Notes: generated by a model from the letters alone, not told the origin. A DNA stretch of 64,000 bases from Muribaculaceae bacterium (GCA_017621225.1 JAGATN010000019.1:122200-186199), one strand, 5' to 3'; positions 53,374-63,138 are shown, counted from the first letter of the stretch. Translations and numbers: made by a program.

Positions 53374-55206
53374 TTAGTATTTCAACAACAGATAACCGCT
53401 TTTGGGTACGTTGACGCGGCTAACGCCCTTGTCGGGGGTGGCTACGCTGACTTTTTCGCCGTACACGTTGTAAGCTTCGGCCGATTTAGGCTTCTTGGCT
53501 GTGTCGATTATCATGGATGATGTGCCGGTGGCATTGAGGATGTACACCGGTTTGTTGCTCTCGCCGATGTTGGCTATGCTTGCGTCGTTATACAAGCCTA
53601 TGATGCGTTCGTCGGCGCTCTCGGCTTCGATGACGGGATAGCATGCCTCGGGATGATACGGGCGGAAATCGGATTTGAGCAGCGTTTTGCGATGCTTTTG
53701 CGAGAAATCGAGCCAATGGCGTATCACCTTCATGTGATCTTCGGGCAAATGATTGAGCATCATTGAGTATTGCACCACGCCAAACAGGGCCGAAAGTATG
53801 TGGCGCGCTGCATTTTCGGGGGTGTCGGCTTCGTTCCATTCGAGCATATCGGAATGCACGGCGCTATTGCCCGACGTGAGGCGCAGGTTGGCTATGCGTT
53901 GACGGTTCGACTGCATATCGCCGGGGCAATCGCCCGCGCGCAGCATGTTACCGTATTGGCGAATTGCCGGGCCGATGTATGCCTGGCGGAATTCTATCAG
54001 CACGTCGGGCTTTATGGCCTTCAGACGGTTGTAGACTTCGGTCATGAGCACGTTGATGGCTTCGGGGAGCGATTTGATGTCGCGTCCGGCATAGTTTTCG
54101 GCCACGGCGGGGTCGTTGCCGGTGCTGAAGCTATCGATGAAGTCGAGCTTGAAACCGTCGAGGTTCCATTCGTTCATCGCATTCACATAAGTGTTGCAAA
54201 GAAATTCTCGAACTTCGGGGAATCGTGGGTCGAGCGCGCCTTTTTCGTGATCGACCCAGAGGTATTTGCCGTTGAATTTTTCGAAATTATTGCTCTTTTT
54301 GCCAACGAACGGAACGGAGTACCATACCATGTATTTCAATCCCATGTCCTGCACCTTCTTCACGTGCGATTTCATGTCGGGGAAGCGGTTTTTGCTTACT
54401 TCCCAGTCGCCGCAAAAGGCATAACCGCGATTGTTGTCGTCGGTCTGCCATCCGTCGTCCACTATCAGCGTCTTCATGCCGAGCTTGGCAGCCGTGCGAC
54501 ATTCGTCCTCTATGCCCTTGTCGGTCACGTTTTGATGGAATTGATACCACGATGAGTATAGCGGGTCAAACGCGCTCTCAGGGGCCTCTATGGGCTTTAT
54601 TCCCGACTCATTGGTCATCCATTCCACGCCTTCGCTTATCGCCTTGCCCCAGAATATGGGTCGGGAGTCGAGCAATATCTTCGTTTCGTAGTGGTCGATG
54701 GGCGCTTCGGGCACGTTGAAGTAGTTGAGTTCGGCCACGAGCATGCTGCCTTCCTCGCGCAATCCCATATGGGCGTCGACGCGTCGCAGCGGTTCGTCGC
54801 TCACCACCGTGAGGCGGTTTTCGTTGTTTTCGTTTATGAAGCTGTAAAGCGGCATGTCGAATGCCAGTTGGCTATTGTAATATCCTGACCAGTCGGGGCG
54901 CAATTGGCAGCGGTTGTCGTTCGTCGCGTTCCACAGATGGTGCGTGTCGAGCTGAGGTGTCGACATGCTTACGCCAAACCGTGGCGGATTTTGCGGCTTG
55001 TCGGCTTTCATAGTTATCACGATTACCTCTTTTCCGTTTTCGGGAGTAAGCTTCATGTCTATTTTCCACGCTCCCGGGTCGTCGCATTTCAATGTTACAT
55101 TGCCCACGGCTTTCGATTTTACCGTCTGTTCCAGTGCCTGCGCGGGCGAACATGTCAGCAAAATCGACGCGGCCAATGTGGCCATGCTTAACAATTTTGT
55201 GTTCAT
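53374..55206 (-). CDS. GH36-like (clan GH-D) alpha-galactosidase
   Basis: The 610-residue secreted protein (signal peptide about 1-24) has an N-terminal beta-sandwich, a TIM barrel from about 215 and a C-terminal beta domain. 'LIVDDGWQTDDNNRGYAFCGDW' and 'GFKLDFIDSF' are clan GH-D motifs. Asp355 is the likely nucleophile and Asp426 in 'MLRAGDCPGD' the likely acid/base. It differs from the GH36 gene at 29413 in length and motifs, so the substrate may differ. The ATG at 55206 is preferred to 55221 because it begins the signal peptide. It lies downstream of GH27 with a terminator between. Confidence 0.88.
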   Translation of the reverse strand: MNTKLLSMATLAASILLTCSPAQALEQTVKSKAVGNVTLKCDDPGAWKIDMKLTPENGKEVIVITMKADKPQNPPRFGVSMSTPQLDTHHLWNATNDNRCQLRPDWSGYYNSQLAFDMPLYSFINENNENRLTVVSDEPLRRVDAHMGLREEGSMLVAELNYFNVPEAPIDHYETKILLDSRPIFWGKAISEGVEWMTNESGIKPIEAPESAFDPLYSSWYQFHQNVTDKGIEDECRTAAKLGMKTLIVDDGWQTDDNNRGYAFCGDWEVSKNRFPDMKSHVKKVQDMGLKYMVWYSVPFVGKKSNNFEKFNGKYLWVDHEKGALDPRFPEVREFLCNTYVNAMNEWNLDGFKLDFIDSFSTGNDPAVAENYAGRDIKSLPEAINVLMTEVYNRLKAIKPDVLIEFRQAYIGPAIRQYGNMLRAGDCPGDMQSNRQRIANLRLTSGNSAVHSDMLEWNEADTPENAARHILSALFGVVQYSMMLNHLPEDHMKVIRHWLDFSQKHRKTLLKSDFRPYHPEACYPVIEAESADERIIGLYNDASIANIGESNKPVYILNATGTSSMIIDTAKKPKSAEAYNVYGEKVSVATPDKGVSRVNVPKSGYLLLKY

Positions 55207-55236
55207 TGCTGTAAATGTCAAAGATGTGGTTTTAAT

Positions 55237-55284
55237 AAAATCCCCCGGGATGAGACATATGTAAACATCATCCCGGGGGAAAAT
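55237..55284 (-). terminator. Terminator after GH27
   Basis: A perfect 13-bp stem TCCCCCGGGATGA / TCATCCCGGGGGA (55241-55253 and 55268-55280) is followed on the minus strand by a T-rich stretch. Confidence 0.88.
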
Positions 55285-55303
55285 AGCGTTAGGTTCAAAT
55301 GAC

Positions 55304-57544
55304 TTATTCAGTTACCTTTATGTACTTCACGCCGTGAGTGGGGATGAAGTATTTGGTATCGGTAGTCGAAAGGTTTTTCTGGCGCCAGAGATCGCGGATT
55401 ACTTTTGGATTCTTGATGCCGAGTTCGTTCTTGTAGCTGTTGAAGTCGACTGTCTTGCCTTCCTTGCCTACGTTGAAGATGCCTATCGCGCGGCTTCCGT
55501 CGCTGAGCGGGCGGCTCCATATCTGAATGTCGCCGTCTACTATGTCGCGTTTGGCCTGCTTGCCGAGAACGTCCTGGTTAACGGCATTCACTTCGTTGTT
55601 GCACAACAGGTTGATGGTGAATTCATCGAGCTGGGCGAGGTCGCATCCTATGAGCATGTCGGCTGCGAGGAGCGTCCACAACGAAATGTGTGTATATTGT
55701 TCGTCGGGAGTAAGGCGAGAGTCGCGAAGGTTGTTGCTCCAACCCACTTTGCCTACGATGAGCATGTCGGGGTCGTTCCAGCTACCGGGCTTTGCGTAGG
55801 GCCAGAGATCGGCCTGGCTTACGAAGCCGATGTTGTACATCGATTCCCAGGTATCGGTGATGTCGCCGGTAGTACGCCAAGAGTTAGCGTCGACGAATTC
55901 GCCCCATTTCCAAACGTCGGCCATACCATACTGGCAAAGGCTGTAGAATATGTCGCGGGGTTGTTCGCGGAGGAATCCTTCCATGAGAAGATACGGGCGA
56001 ACGTATGAAGCTACGGTGCCTCTGTCGGCCTCGGTGGCATGTTTGCGGCCATAACCGCACCAGTCATATTTCAGGTAGTCGATGCCCCAGTCGTTGTAGC
56101 TTTCGGCATCCTGCTTTTCGTGGTCGATCGAACCGAGATATCCGCCGCAAGTCAAGTCGCCGGGCGATGAATAGATACCGAATTTCAGACCTTCGTTGTG
56201 CAGCCAGTCGCCAAGACCCTTCATGTCGGGGAATTTTTCGTTCACTGCTATCGTACCGTCGGCGTTACGAGTGGGAGCTTCCCATCCGTCGTCGATGTTC
56301 ATGTATGCATATCCGTAGTCGGCGAGACCCTTGTCGATCAAAGCTTTTGCACTTGAGATAACCTTGTCCTGCGATACGCTGAGACCCCAGCAGTTCCAGC
56401 TATTCCAACCCATGGGAGGTGTGAGAGCTATTTTATCGCCTACTTTGATGGTGAATTTCTGTGATGCGGTACCCTTGTCGTTCTTTGCGGTTACGGTGAA
56501 AGTATAGTCGCCGCGATTCTTGAGCGATCCGCTGAGAGCGCCATTTTCGGGATTGATGCTCAATCCGGCGGGCAGGTCGGCCGACGATATCGTCATGGGA
56601 CGGTTGCCGGTAACGCCGAAGCGGAAATGGATGGGAGAGCCCGGACGCACGCCGTAAACTGTCGGAGTGTTGAAGCGCGGAGTTTCAGGAGCCTTGGGAG
56701 TAAGGATGTATTTCGGCGAATAAGAAGCCGAGATCGATTTTCCGGTCTTAGGTTCGGTAAAGGTTACGTTGACGTTGAGCTGCTCGTTTTTGTCGTAGTT
56801 CATTGTCAAGGTAGCGGGCTTCTTTTGCGTGGCCGAAACTTTCTTGGTCATCGACGATACTTCTTTGCCTGTTTCGCTGTCGATTACGTTTACCTTCAAC
56901 GTTCCTGACAAGGTGGCCGGGAATGAGTTGTTGAGCGATATGGTGTAGGCATACGTGTTTTCGTCGGCACCCTTTGCCGGTGTGGCCGGAGCGAACGATA
57001 TCGAGCCGCCGTCGATGCGGTTGGGCACCTGTACGTTTACGTTTCCGCCAAACATGCCACCGGGGGCGTTTCCGCTGTAACAGCGCACGGCAAGCACGTT
57101 GTCTTCATCCCAACGTATGTTTTTGTCGTTTGCCTTTACGGTATATTGGCGAGGTACGTCGAACACGAGCTTATAAGTACCTTTGTCACCCGGCATTACG
57201 CCTGTTTTTCCTATGAGCACGCCGTTAAGGTATGCTTCGTCTACGTCATCGATGGTTCCGAGATTGAAGACAAGGTATTCCTTAAGGTCGGAGTTCTTGA
57301 GCATTTCTTTTGTGGGCTTCAGATGGAAGCGATACCATCCGTAGTGGGTGTCGGCGGGAACGCCCTGGCTATCCCATAATTTGCTTACGTCGATTGTTCG
57401 CCAATCGCTGTCGTTAAAGTCGGGCTTGCTCCATTCTTTGGAGTCGCCTACTTTGAATTTGGCCGTGGGCAAGTTGATAGTTTGAGCGGTAGCCCCGAAA
57501 ACTAACGACATTGCCAACAGTGTGGAAAGAAGTTTTTTTCTCAT
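55304..57544 (-). CDS. GH27 alpha-galactosidase with N-terminal sandwich and Ig-like domains
   Basis: The 746-residue secreted protein (signal peptide 1-20) has an N-terminal galactose-binding-like sandwich (about 25-175), an Ig-like stretch (about 190-370) with a 'SADLPAGLSINPENGALSG' putative-Ig motif, and a GH27 barrel from about 375. 'PPMGWNSWNCWG' opens the barrel, nucleophile Asp494 lies in 'YLKYDWCGYG', and acid/base Asp561 lies in 'WRTTGDI'. It removes alpha-galactose (or alpha-N-acetylgalactosamine in some relatives). The start is the ATG at 57544, where the signal peptide begins. Confidence 0.94.
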   Translation of the reverse strand: MRKKLLSTLLAMSLVFGATAQTINLPTAKFKVGDSKEWSKPDFNDSDWRTIDVSKLWDSQGVPADTHYGWYRFHLKPTKEMLKNSDLKEYLVFNLGTIDDVDEAYLNGVLIGKTGVMPGDKGTYKLVFDVPRQYTVKANDKNIRWDEDNVLAVRCYSGNAPGGMFGGNVNVQVPNRIDGGSISFAPATPAKGADENTYAYTISLNNSFPATLSGTLKVNVIDSETGKEVSSMTKKVSATQKKPATLTMNYDKNEQLNVNVTFTEPKTGKSISASYSPKYILTPKAPETPRFNTPTVYGVRPGSPIHFRFGVTGNRPMTISSADLPAGLSINPENGALSGSLKNRGDYTFTVTAKNDKGTASQKFTIKVGDKIALTPPMGWNSWNCWGLSVSQDKVISSAKALIDKGLADYGYAYMNIDDGWEAPTRNADGTIAVNEKFPDMKGLGDWLHNEGLKFGIYSSPGDLTCGGYLGSIDHEKQDAESYNDWGIDYLKYDWCGYGRKHATEADRGTVASYVRPYLLMEGFLREQPRDIFYSLCQYGMADVWKWGEFVDANSWRTTGDITDTWESMYNIGFVSQADLWPYAKPGSWNDPDMLIVGKVGWSNNLRDSRLTPDEQYTHISLWTLLAADMLIGCDLAQLDEFTINLLCNNEVNAVNQDVLGKQAKRDIVDGDIQIWSRPLSDGSRAIGIFNVGKEGKTVDFNSYKNELGIKNPKVIRDLWRQKNLSTTDTKYFIPTHGVKYIKVTE

Positions 57545-57613
57545 AATTAAAAAATGTGACAAGGTGTCCGTCAGAGGCGGACAGGTTAAGTTTATGGTAT
57601 TGTTTAGAGTTTA

Positions 57614-57621
57614 CAAAGTTA
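57614..57621 (-). promoter_or_regulatory. Candidate -7 element TAACTTTG for GH27
   Basis: The minus-strand element lies about 70 bases before the start at 57544. No clear -33 element is seen. Confidence 0.5.
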
Positions 57622-57658
57622 AAGATTCATTAATTAATTTTTATCGGCTTAATGCTTA

Positions 57659-58708
57659 TTATTTGTTAACTAAAACGGCTCTTGGAGTAAAAGTTGTTAA
57701 ATGTATCAACCGCTCCAATATGTTGGCTGCGCCTATGGAGTCGACTTTCAGATAGCGTCGGGTTGCAGTGCTGTCGGGGGTGAATGCGGTGGTTCCGTTT
57801 TCGCCTACCGAAACTACGGATGGCTGCGAGAGTTCGAACGATTCGGCGCCCTCGATGGCATACAGAACCGACGTGAGATCCCACGTTGGGCGGTCGTATG
57901 GCATTGGCTGATAGCATTTGTAGGCTTCGACTACGGGGTTGGGCATCGACGGCCACAATGAGTCGTTTTCTATCACGGTGGCCGGATAGTTTATTGCCAT
58001 TCCTACTTCGAAGGGCGACATCACCACTTCGCCGGGCCATGATGAAAACACCTTTTTCGCGGCCGCAGCGTCCATGTACACGTTGTATTCGGGTGTGTTC
58101 GGATCCGTTCCCGACCCGGCCATTGCCGAGAGTAGCTTTACTTTTTTCGCTACCAATTCACGACCGCCGAGCGGAGATATTTCGTCGGCTTTCGAATCGA
58201 GAAGGCGGGCCAGGTTGGTTGAAAAACCTACCGAAATTATCGTTACCGAGCTGTCGGGCTCCGAAGCGAGAATCTTTCGGTATAGCTTCGTGGCTTCAGG
58301 GATCGAATCGTACGATTCATGACTGCGCGGGAACAGCGCGTCGCCGTTTTGGTCGGTCATCTCGGCCACCGATTTGGCATAGTTCGAATCTTCGTTTCCG
58401 CACGTCACCCCCTCGCTCACCGTGCCTATTTCGATGTCGGGGTGACCGTAATAGGTGTTTATTATGTCGGCAAGCATCATGGGTTCCACCCCTTTTTTGT
58501 TGAGCATTACGGCTGCCAGGCGTATTTTCCCTTGGTCGACGTAATTGTGTAGCATGGCCAACGCCAGGGCATCGTCAACGTCGTTGCCCAAGTCGGTTTC
58601 GAATATCACCGCATCGGGCGCATCGGCCTGTCCTTCGGCCGATGAGCATCCGGTTGCGATGGAAAGGGCAAGAGCCGTCAGGGCAATTGCAAAAATGTTA
58701 TTTTTCAT
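57659..58708 (-). CDS. Nucleoside hydrolase-fold lipoprotein
   Basis: The 349-residue protein has a lipobox ending 'IATGC' (Cys21). The N-terminal 'FETDLGNDVDDALALAML' contains Asp39, Asp43, Asp45 and Asp46, a variant of the calcium-binding Asp cluster of inosine-uridine nucleoside hydrolases. The length suits the family. It would cleave N-ribosyl bonds at the cell envelope, not in the cytoplasm. Its start overlaps the end of the ADP-ribosylglycohydrolase-like gene by 11 bases, so the two are coupled. The substrate is inferred. Confidence 0.85.
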   Translation of the reverse strand: MKNNIFAIALTALALSIATGCSSAEGQADAPDAVIFETDLGNDVDDALALAMLHNYVDQGKIRLAAVMLNKKGVEPMMLADIINTYYGHPDIEIGTVSEGVTCGNEDSNYAKSVAEMTDQNGDALFPRSHESYDSIPEATKLYRKILASEPDSSVTIISVGFSTNLARLLDSKADEISPLGGRELVAKKVKLLSAMAGSGTDPNTPEYNVYMDAAAAKKVFSSWPGEVVMSPFEVGMAINYPATVIENDSLWPSMPNPVVEAYKCYQPMPYDRPTWDLTSVLYAIEGAESFELSQPSVVSVGENGTTAFTPDSTATRRYLKVDSIGAANILERLIHLTTFTPRAVLVNK

Positions 58709-60257
58709 TTTGCGAGGGCTCTTTGCCGGTGTATATTAGTATTTCGTGGAAGTCTACCCACGCATTGTCCTGCGGATTGAGCCACTTGAACGTTGCCGTG
58801 TGCTTGCCTTCGTCGAGCAGATATTTCCAGAAAAGTTCGTATCGGCGGGTGGTGTACGATGCCGGGAGGAACGCCTTTTCGGCGAGTTGGCCGTCGATGT
58901 ACATCTCCACTTCGGCCACGTAGCTCTTGTCGGATGAGCCCACCGCGCCTCGGAAGGCCGCGCCGTTTCCTTCAAACGTAATCTCGCCCACGTCGTTGAT
59001 GCGACGGTTTATCGGACGTTTTGCGATTGGATACATGCCTTCAAATGCCTGTTCAAGCTTGACGCTCACCGGATTCTGGCATTTTATGGTGATGTTGTCG
59101 CCATCTACCGAGCCACCGTTTCGTTTCACGTTTTCAATGGCCTGATTCAAACTTAGTTCATACGTTTTGTTGAGCGAAATGTTGGTGTAGCAGAAGTTTA
59201 TGTCTTCCACCTCCTTCAGGTCTTTTTTCCACTTGTCCGATATGTTCGAGTAGCCAATGACGGTTCCGAGTATGCCGGCTGCGGTGGCCGGGTTGCAATC
59301 CGAATCTTGTCCGCAACGGGTCGATATTTCCATCGTTTTCTCGAAGTCGCCATCGCCGTAAAGCAAACCTATGACCACGTAGGCGCTGTTTATCAAGGCA
59401 TCTATGTCGAGTTGGTCGAATACGCCTTCGGGGCATCCTATGTCGGACGACCATTTGCGCTGGCATTCAAACCACGTCTGTTTCCAGTCGTTGGGATATT
59501 CCTCGTGCCAGCGTATTACGTCGCTTATGCATTGGTGGAATTTGCTCTTTTCGGGGATGGTGGCCAAGGCTTCGCGCACTATGAAGTCTATGTCGTCGGA
59601 CACGAACGCCAATGAGTACATGGCGCTGACGTAAACGCCTCCATACCAGCCGTCGCCATAGTTCATGATGTGGCCTATGCGGTCAGAAATCTCGGCGGCG
59701 GTGTTTGGCATGCCGGGCGACATCAATCCGGCAAAGTCGGCTTCGATCTGAAAGTCGATGTCGTCGGCATGCGGATTGTTCATCCAATGTCCCGACTCCG
59801 GCGGCATGATGCCGTTGAGTATGTTGAATCTTGCAGCCTGGTTTGCGTGCCAAAGGTGATAGTCGGCGGTGGCGAAGGCCATTGCAAACGAATCGGTCGG
59901 GGCATCGAGTCCGAGACGATCGAACACTTCCACGAAGGTGAGGTCCATGTATATGTCGTCGTACAGCTGCGGCCATGTGTCGAAGAAGTGTTTTATGTAT
60001 CCGTCGTTCCATTCGATGGGCACGTAGTCCTGTATCATGGTGCCCCTATATTTGAATTCGGTGACGCTGCCATACGAGCAGCCGATGGTCTGTCCGGCCC
60101 ATCCTCCTTTTATTTTGTCGGACAGTGTTGATTTGCTTATTGTCAGTTCGGTTGGAATCTCGCCTCGGTTTGTTGCGCCTTGTCCGCATCCCGACAGCAT
60201 TCCGGCTATCAGCGACAGTGCCGCCGACATGGCAAATGTGATTAGTTTGGGTTTCAT
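58698..60257 (-). CDS. ADP-ribosylglycohydrolase-fold lipoprotein with C-terminal beta-sandwich
   Basis: The 519-residue protein has a lipobox ending 'MLSGC' (Cys24). Residues about 45-350 match the all-helical ADP-ribosylglycohydrolase fold: 'KGGWAGQTIGCSYG', Asp100-Asp101 in 'YDDIYMDL', and metal-site Asp318/Asp320 in 'CGQDSDCNPATAAGI'. Residues about 380-515 form a carbohydrate-binding-like sandwich ('AEVEMYIDGQLAEKAFLP'). Family members hydrolyse ADP-ribose links or related ribosides. Envelope location and pairing with a nucleoside hydrolase suggest scavenging of extracellular ribosides, which is inference. Confidence 0.85.
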   Translation of the reverse strand: MKPKLITFAMSAALSLIAGMLSGCGQGATNRGEIPTELTISKSTLSDKIKGGWAGQTIGCSYGSVTEFKYRGTMIQDYVPIEWNDGYIKHFFDTWPQLYDDIYMDLTFVEVFDRLGLDAPTDSFAMAFATADYHLWHANQAARFNILNGIMPPESGHWMNNPHADDIDFQIEADFAGLMSPGMPNTAAEISDRIGHIMNYGDGWYGGVYVSAMYSLAFVSDDIDFIVREALATIPEKSKFHQCISDVIRWHEEYPNDWKQTWFECQRKWSSDIGCPEGVFDQLDIDALINSAYVVIGLLYGDGDFEKTMEISTRCGQDSDCNPATAAGILGTVIGYSNISDKWKKDLKEVEDINFCYTNISLNKTYELSLNQAIENVKRNGGSVDGDNITIKCQNPVSVKLEQAFEGMYPIAKRPINRRINDVGEITFEGNGAAFRGAVGSSDKSYVAEVEMYIDGQLAEKAFLPASYTTRRYELFWKYLLDEGKHTATFKWLNPQDNAWVDFHEILIYTGKEPSQNEK

Positions 60258-60329
60258 CGTTATGGATTGTTTATTGTTTGAAATGATCTAAGGTTAAGAA
60301 GTGACGTTTGTTTGGCGATGCCGGCGTTT

Positions 60330-61058
60330 TCACTTTCCGGCACTCATGTAATGTGCCTTCAGGGTGGGGGAGAGCTTTTCTATCGAATATCTCAGCGCCG
60401 TGCGTGGCATCAGGGCGGCATTGGCGTCGAGAAAGTCGATTAGGGTCGATTCGCGGCGTTTACCTATTTCGCGCAGCATCCAGCCCGTGGCCTTGTGCAT
60501 GAGCTGATGCTTGTGGGCGAGGTATCGTTTTGCGAGTCTCAGGGTATCTTCGAAGCGGTCGTGCTTTATCAATGTGTAGGTGGCAACTATGGCTATGCGT
60601 TGAAGCCATATGCATTCCGAACGGCTCAGCGCGTCGAGCAACGCGGAGTCGGGATTCAGCAGAAGGTGCTCTCCGAGTATTTTGGGCGCGCTCAGATCCA
60701 CCAGATCCCAGTTGTTGGCGCGATGCGCGTTGTCGAGATAGAAACGCACGGTTTCGCGGCGCGATTGGTCGTCGCGCAATTTCCTGTATCGTTCTACCAA
60801 TGCAAGTAACCCGGCAAGCCTGAATTCGTGTATGGGCGAATTAAGCATGCTCTCTATCACCGGTAGCGGCTCGTCGTAATGCGCTTTCGACACTTTTCGA
60901 TTGTCGGGAACCGTTACGCCGATGAACATGTCGCCTTCTCCGTATTCACCTTTTCCGGTTTTGAAGAAGCTCGACAATACTTTGGCTTTTTCGGCCGATG
61001 CATGTTTGGACAATGAGTTCTGCCAAATGATGATTTTAGTGTCGCATGATTGGGGCAT
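60330..61058 (-). CDS. DNA alkylation repair protein, AlkD-like glycosylase
   Basis: The 242-residue protein is an all-helical HEAT-like repeat DNA glycosylase. 'FFKTGKGEYGEGDMFIGVTVP' and 'RANNWDLVDLSAPKI' are AlkD hallmarks, with the catalytic-region Trp-Asp in the latter. It removes bulky or positively charged alkylated bases such as 3-methyladenine without flipping them. The ATG at 61058 is chosen over a TTG two codons earlier. A -7 element abuts this ATG, so the message may be leaderless. Confidence 0.9.
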   Translation of the reverse strand: MPQSCDTKIIIWQNSLSKHASAEKAKVLSSFFKTGKGEYGEGDMFIGVTVPDNRKVSKAHYDEPLPVIESMLNSPIHEFRLAGLLALVERYRKLRDDQSRRETVRFYLDNAHRANNWDLVDLSAPKILGEHLLLNPDSALLDALSRSECIWLQRIAIVATYTLIKHDRFEDTLRLAKRYLAHKHQLMHKATGWMLREIGKRRESTLIDFLDANAALMPRTALRYSIEKLSPTLKAHYMSAGK

Positions 61059-61061
61059 ATG

Positions 61062-61069
61062 CAAAATTA
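61062..61069 (-). promoter_or_regulatory. -7 element TAATTTTG abutting the alkD-like start
   Basis: The minus strand reads GTAATTTTGC followed at once by ATATG. Transcription would begin at or inside the start codon. Confidence 0.4.
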
Positions 61070-61113
61070 CACATAAAACGTGATAAACCGCGTGCTTGGA
61101 ATAAAAAAGTATT

Positions 61114-63117
61114 CTATTTGCCCCCTTTATGCTCTTTTATGAGGCCGTGGCGATAGGCCACGAGCAGATCCATCAGCTCGTCGATCTGAGCCTGAAGCTC
61201 CTTGCCTTTGTCGGTGTCGCGCACTCGCATGCGATGTTGGCTCAGCTCGACTATCTGCGTGGTGCTTACGATGTCGGTGCCGTTGAGCACGGCATCCTCG
61301 GCTGAGCTGAACGGCTCGTGCTGCACCAATTGGAAGCCTCGGCTGTGAAACACGAGGGTATAGCCGGCTATGCCTGTCATTTTGTGGTAGGCTTTTGAAA
61401 ATCCGCCGTCTATCACCATTAGCTTGCCGTTGGCTTTGATGGGCGATTCGCCTTTGCCTGTCTTCACCGGCACGTGGCCGTTTATGATGTGACGGTGCGA
61501 ACCGCCTACGCCGAATGCGTTGAGTATGCGGTCGGCCACCGTTTCGTCGTTGCGTAGCTCGTAGTAATGCCCTTTGACCTCCACGTGGGTCGAGGGGTCG
61601 CTGAGAAAATAACGTTCGAACGTTGCCATGCGGTCTTTGTCGAACAGCAGCGAGTCGGGGCCGCACCATAGATACCAGAAGTAGTCGATGGCGTAACGGC
61701 GCTCATCGGCCGGAGTGTCGTTGTTGAAGGCCGAGCGCATGAGCAAGCCGGTGCGGGCAAAGAGCTCACGGCCCGAGTATCGTCCGCCGGGTAGCTCCAC
61801 CTCCTTTAACGTGCCGTCGGCGTTGAGCGGCACCGAGGCGTGAAACAGCAGATTGTTGTTGTATATGCCATACAGGCAGCCGTTCGACAGCAGGCAGTTG
61901 ACATGCTTTTTGAGTCGGCTGCTTATCTGGAACGAATGGTGTATCTTGTCTACTACATCCTGTTCTTCGGGCGTAAGTGCCAACGGGTCGGCCGGGTCGA
62001 CGGTGGGGAAATTCGTGTCCTTCATCTCGTGGTCGACGCCGTCGATGGTGTACACTCCGCGCTCAAAGTCGATTTTCTCGAGCACTCGGCGATCGGCCAT
62101 ATGCCATTCGGGATGTGCGGCAGCCAGTCGGCCCTCGAGCTTGAACTGTATGATGCTTATGGCCTTATGCATGCGGGCAAACAGCCCTTTGGTCTTTTCG
62201 GTGTACACCGCGTCGTTGTCGGGATCTACGTGTGGCCCGAAGTCGGTGCAGGGGTCGTCGGCATAGGTCTCCATCGCAAACGTGGCCAGTGGCACGAGGT
62301 TTATTCCATATCCGTCCTCGAGCGTGGCCATGTTGCCGTAACGCAGCGACAATCTCAGCACGTTGGCCATGCAGGCGTCGTTGCCGGCGGCGGCACCCAT
62401 CCACAGGGCATCGTGGTTGCCCCATTGTATGTCGAACGATCCGTAATGGCACAATATGTCCATTATCTGATGCGCTCCGGGGCCTCTGTCGTATATGTCG
62501 CCGAGAATGTGCAGCTGGTCGATGCTCAGTTTCTGAATCACGTTGCACAGGGCCACTATGAATGCGTCGGCCTGCCCCGTGGTGATTATCGTCTCGATTA
62601 TGCGGTTGAAATATGCCTGCTTGTCGTCGTCTGACGGTGACTCGTGCAGAAGCTCCTCAAGTATGTAGGCAAACTCTCTCGGAAAGGCTTTGCGAACCTT
62701 CGAGCGGGTGTATTTTGATGCCACCGCGCGGGTCACTTTGATGAGTTGATTGAGTGTCACGCGGTAAAAATCGGTGAGATCGGGCTCGGCGGCGCGAATT
62801 ATTTCGAGCTTGCGTTCGGGATAGTATATCAGAGAGCACAGTTGCCGTATCTCAGATTCGCGAAGTGAATTGTCGAAAGTTTCCGACACCTTTCGGCGTA
62901 TGTTGCCCGAAGCATTGCGCAGTATGTGGCGGAATGCCTCGTATTCGCCGTGTAGGTCGGCCACGAAGTGCTCGGTGCCTTTGGGCAGGCTCATGATGGC
63001 TTCGAGGTTCATAATTTCTGAACTTGCCGCCTGGACGTTCGGAAATGTCTGCGACAGAAGTTCGAGCACGCGGCGATCGGCTTCGATGCGTTCTATGTTT
63101 GTGTTGTGAGGGGGCAT
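61114..63117 (-). CDS. fbp: Class III fructose-1,6-bisphosphatase
   Basis: The 667-residue protein has the calcineurin-like phosphatase core of class III FBPases, the type found in Firmicutes and Bacteroidetes: 'FVADLHGEYEAFRHIL', 'LGDIYDRGPGAHQIMDIL' and 'WGNHDALWMGAAAG' supply the two-metal site, and 'INGHVPVK' and 'VIDGGFSKAYH' complete it. It converts fructose-1,6-bisphosphate to fructose-6-phosphate for gluconeogenesis in the cytoplasm. The length is standard. It has its own -7 element. Confidence 0.95.
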   Translation of the reverse strand: MPPHNTNIERIEADRRVLELLSQTFPNVQAASSEIMNLEAIMSLPKGTEHFVADLHGEYEAFRHILRNASGNIRRKVSETFDNSLRESEIRQLCSLIYYPERKLEIIRAAEPDLTDFYRVTLNQLIKVTRAVASKYTRSKVRKAFPREFAYILEELLHESPSDDDKQAYFNRIIETIITTGQADAFIVALCNVIQKLSIDQLHILGDIYDRGPGAHQIMDILCHYGSFDIQWGNHDALWMGAAAGNDACMANVLRLSLRYGNMATLEDGYGINLVPLATFAMETYADDPCTDFGPHVDPDNDAVYTEKTKGLFARMHKAISIIQFKLEGRLAAAHPEWHMADRRVLEKIDFERGVYTIDGVDHEMKDTNFPTVDPADPLALTPEEQDVVDKIHHSFQISSRLKKHVNCLLSNGCLYGIYNNNLLFHASVPLNADGTLKEVELPGGRYSGRELFARTGLLMRSAFNNDTPADERRYAIDYFWYLWCGPDSLLFDKDRMATFERYFLSDPSTHVEVKGHYYELRNDETVADRILNAFGVGGSHRHIINGHVPVKTGKGESPIKANGKLMVIDGGFSKAYHKMTGIAGYTLVFHSRGFQLVQHEPFSSAEDAVLNGTDIVSTTQIVELSQHRMRVRDTDKGKELQAQIDELMDLLVAYRHGLIKEHKGGK

Positions 63118-63138
63118 TTTCCAGTGGTTTTATATTCG

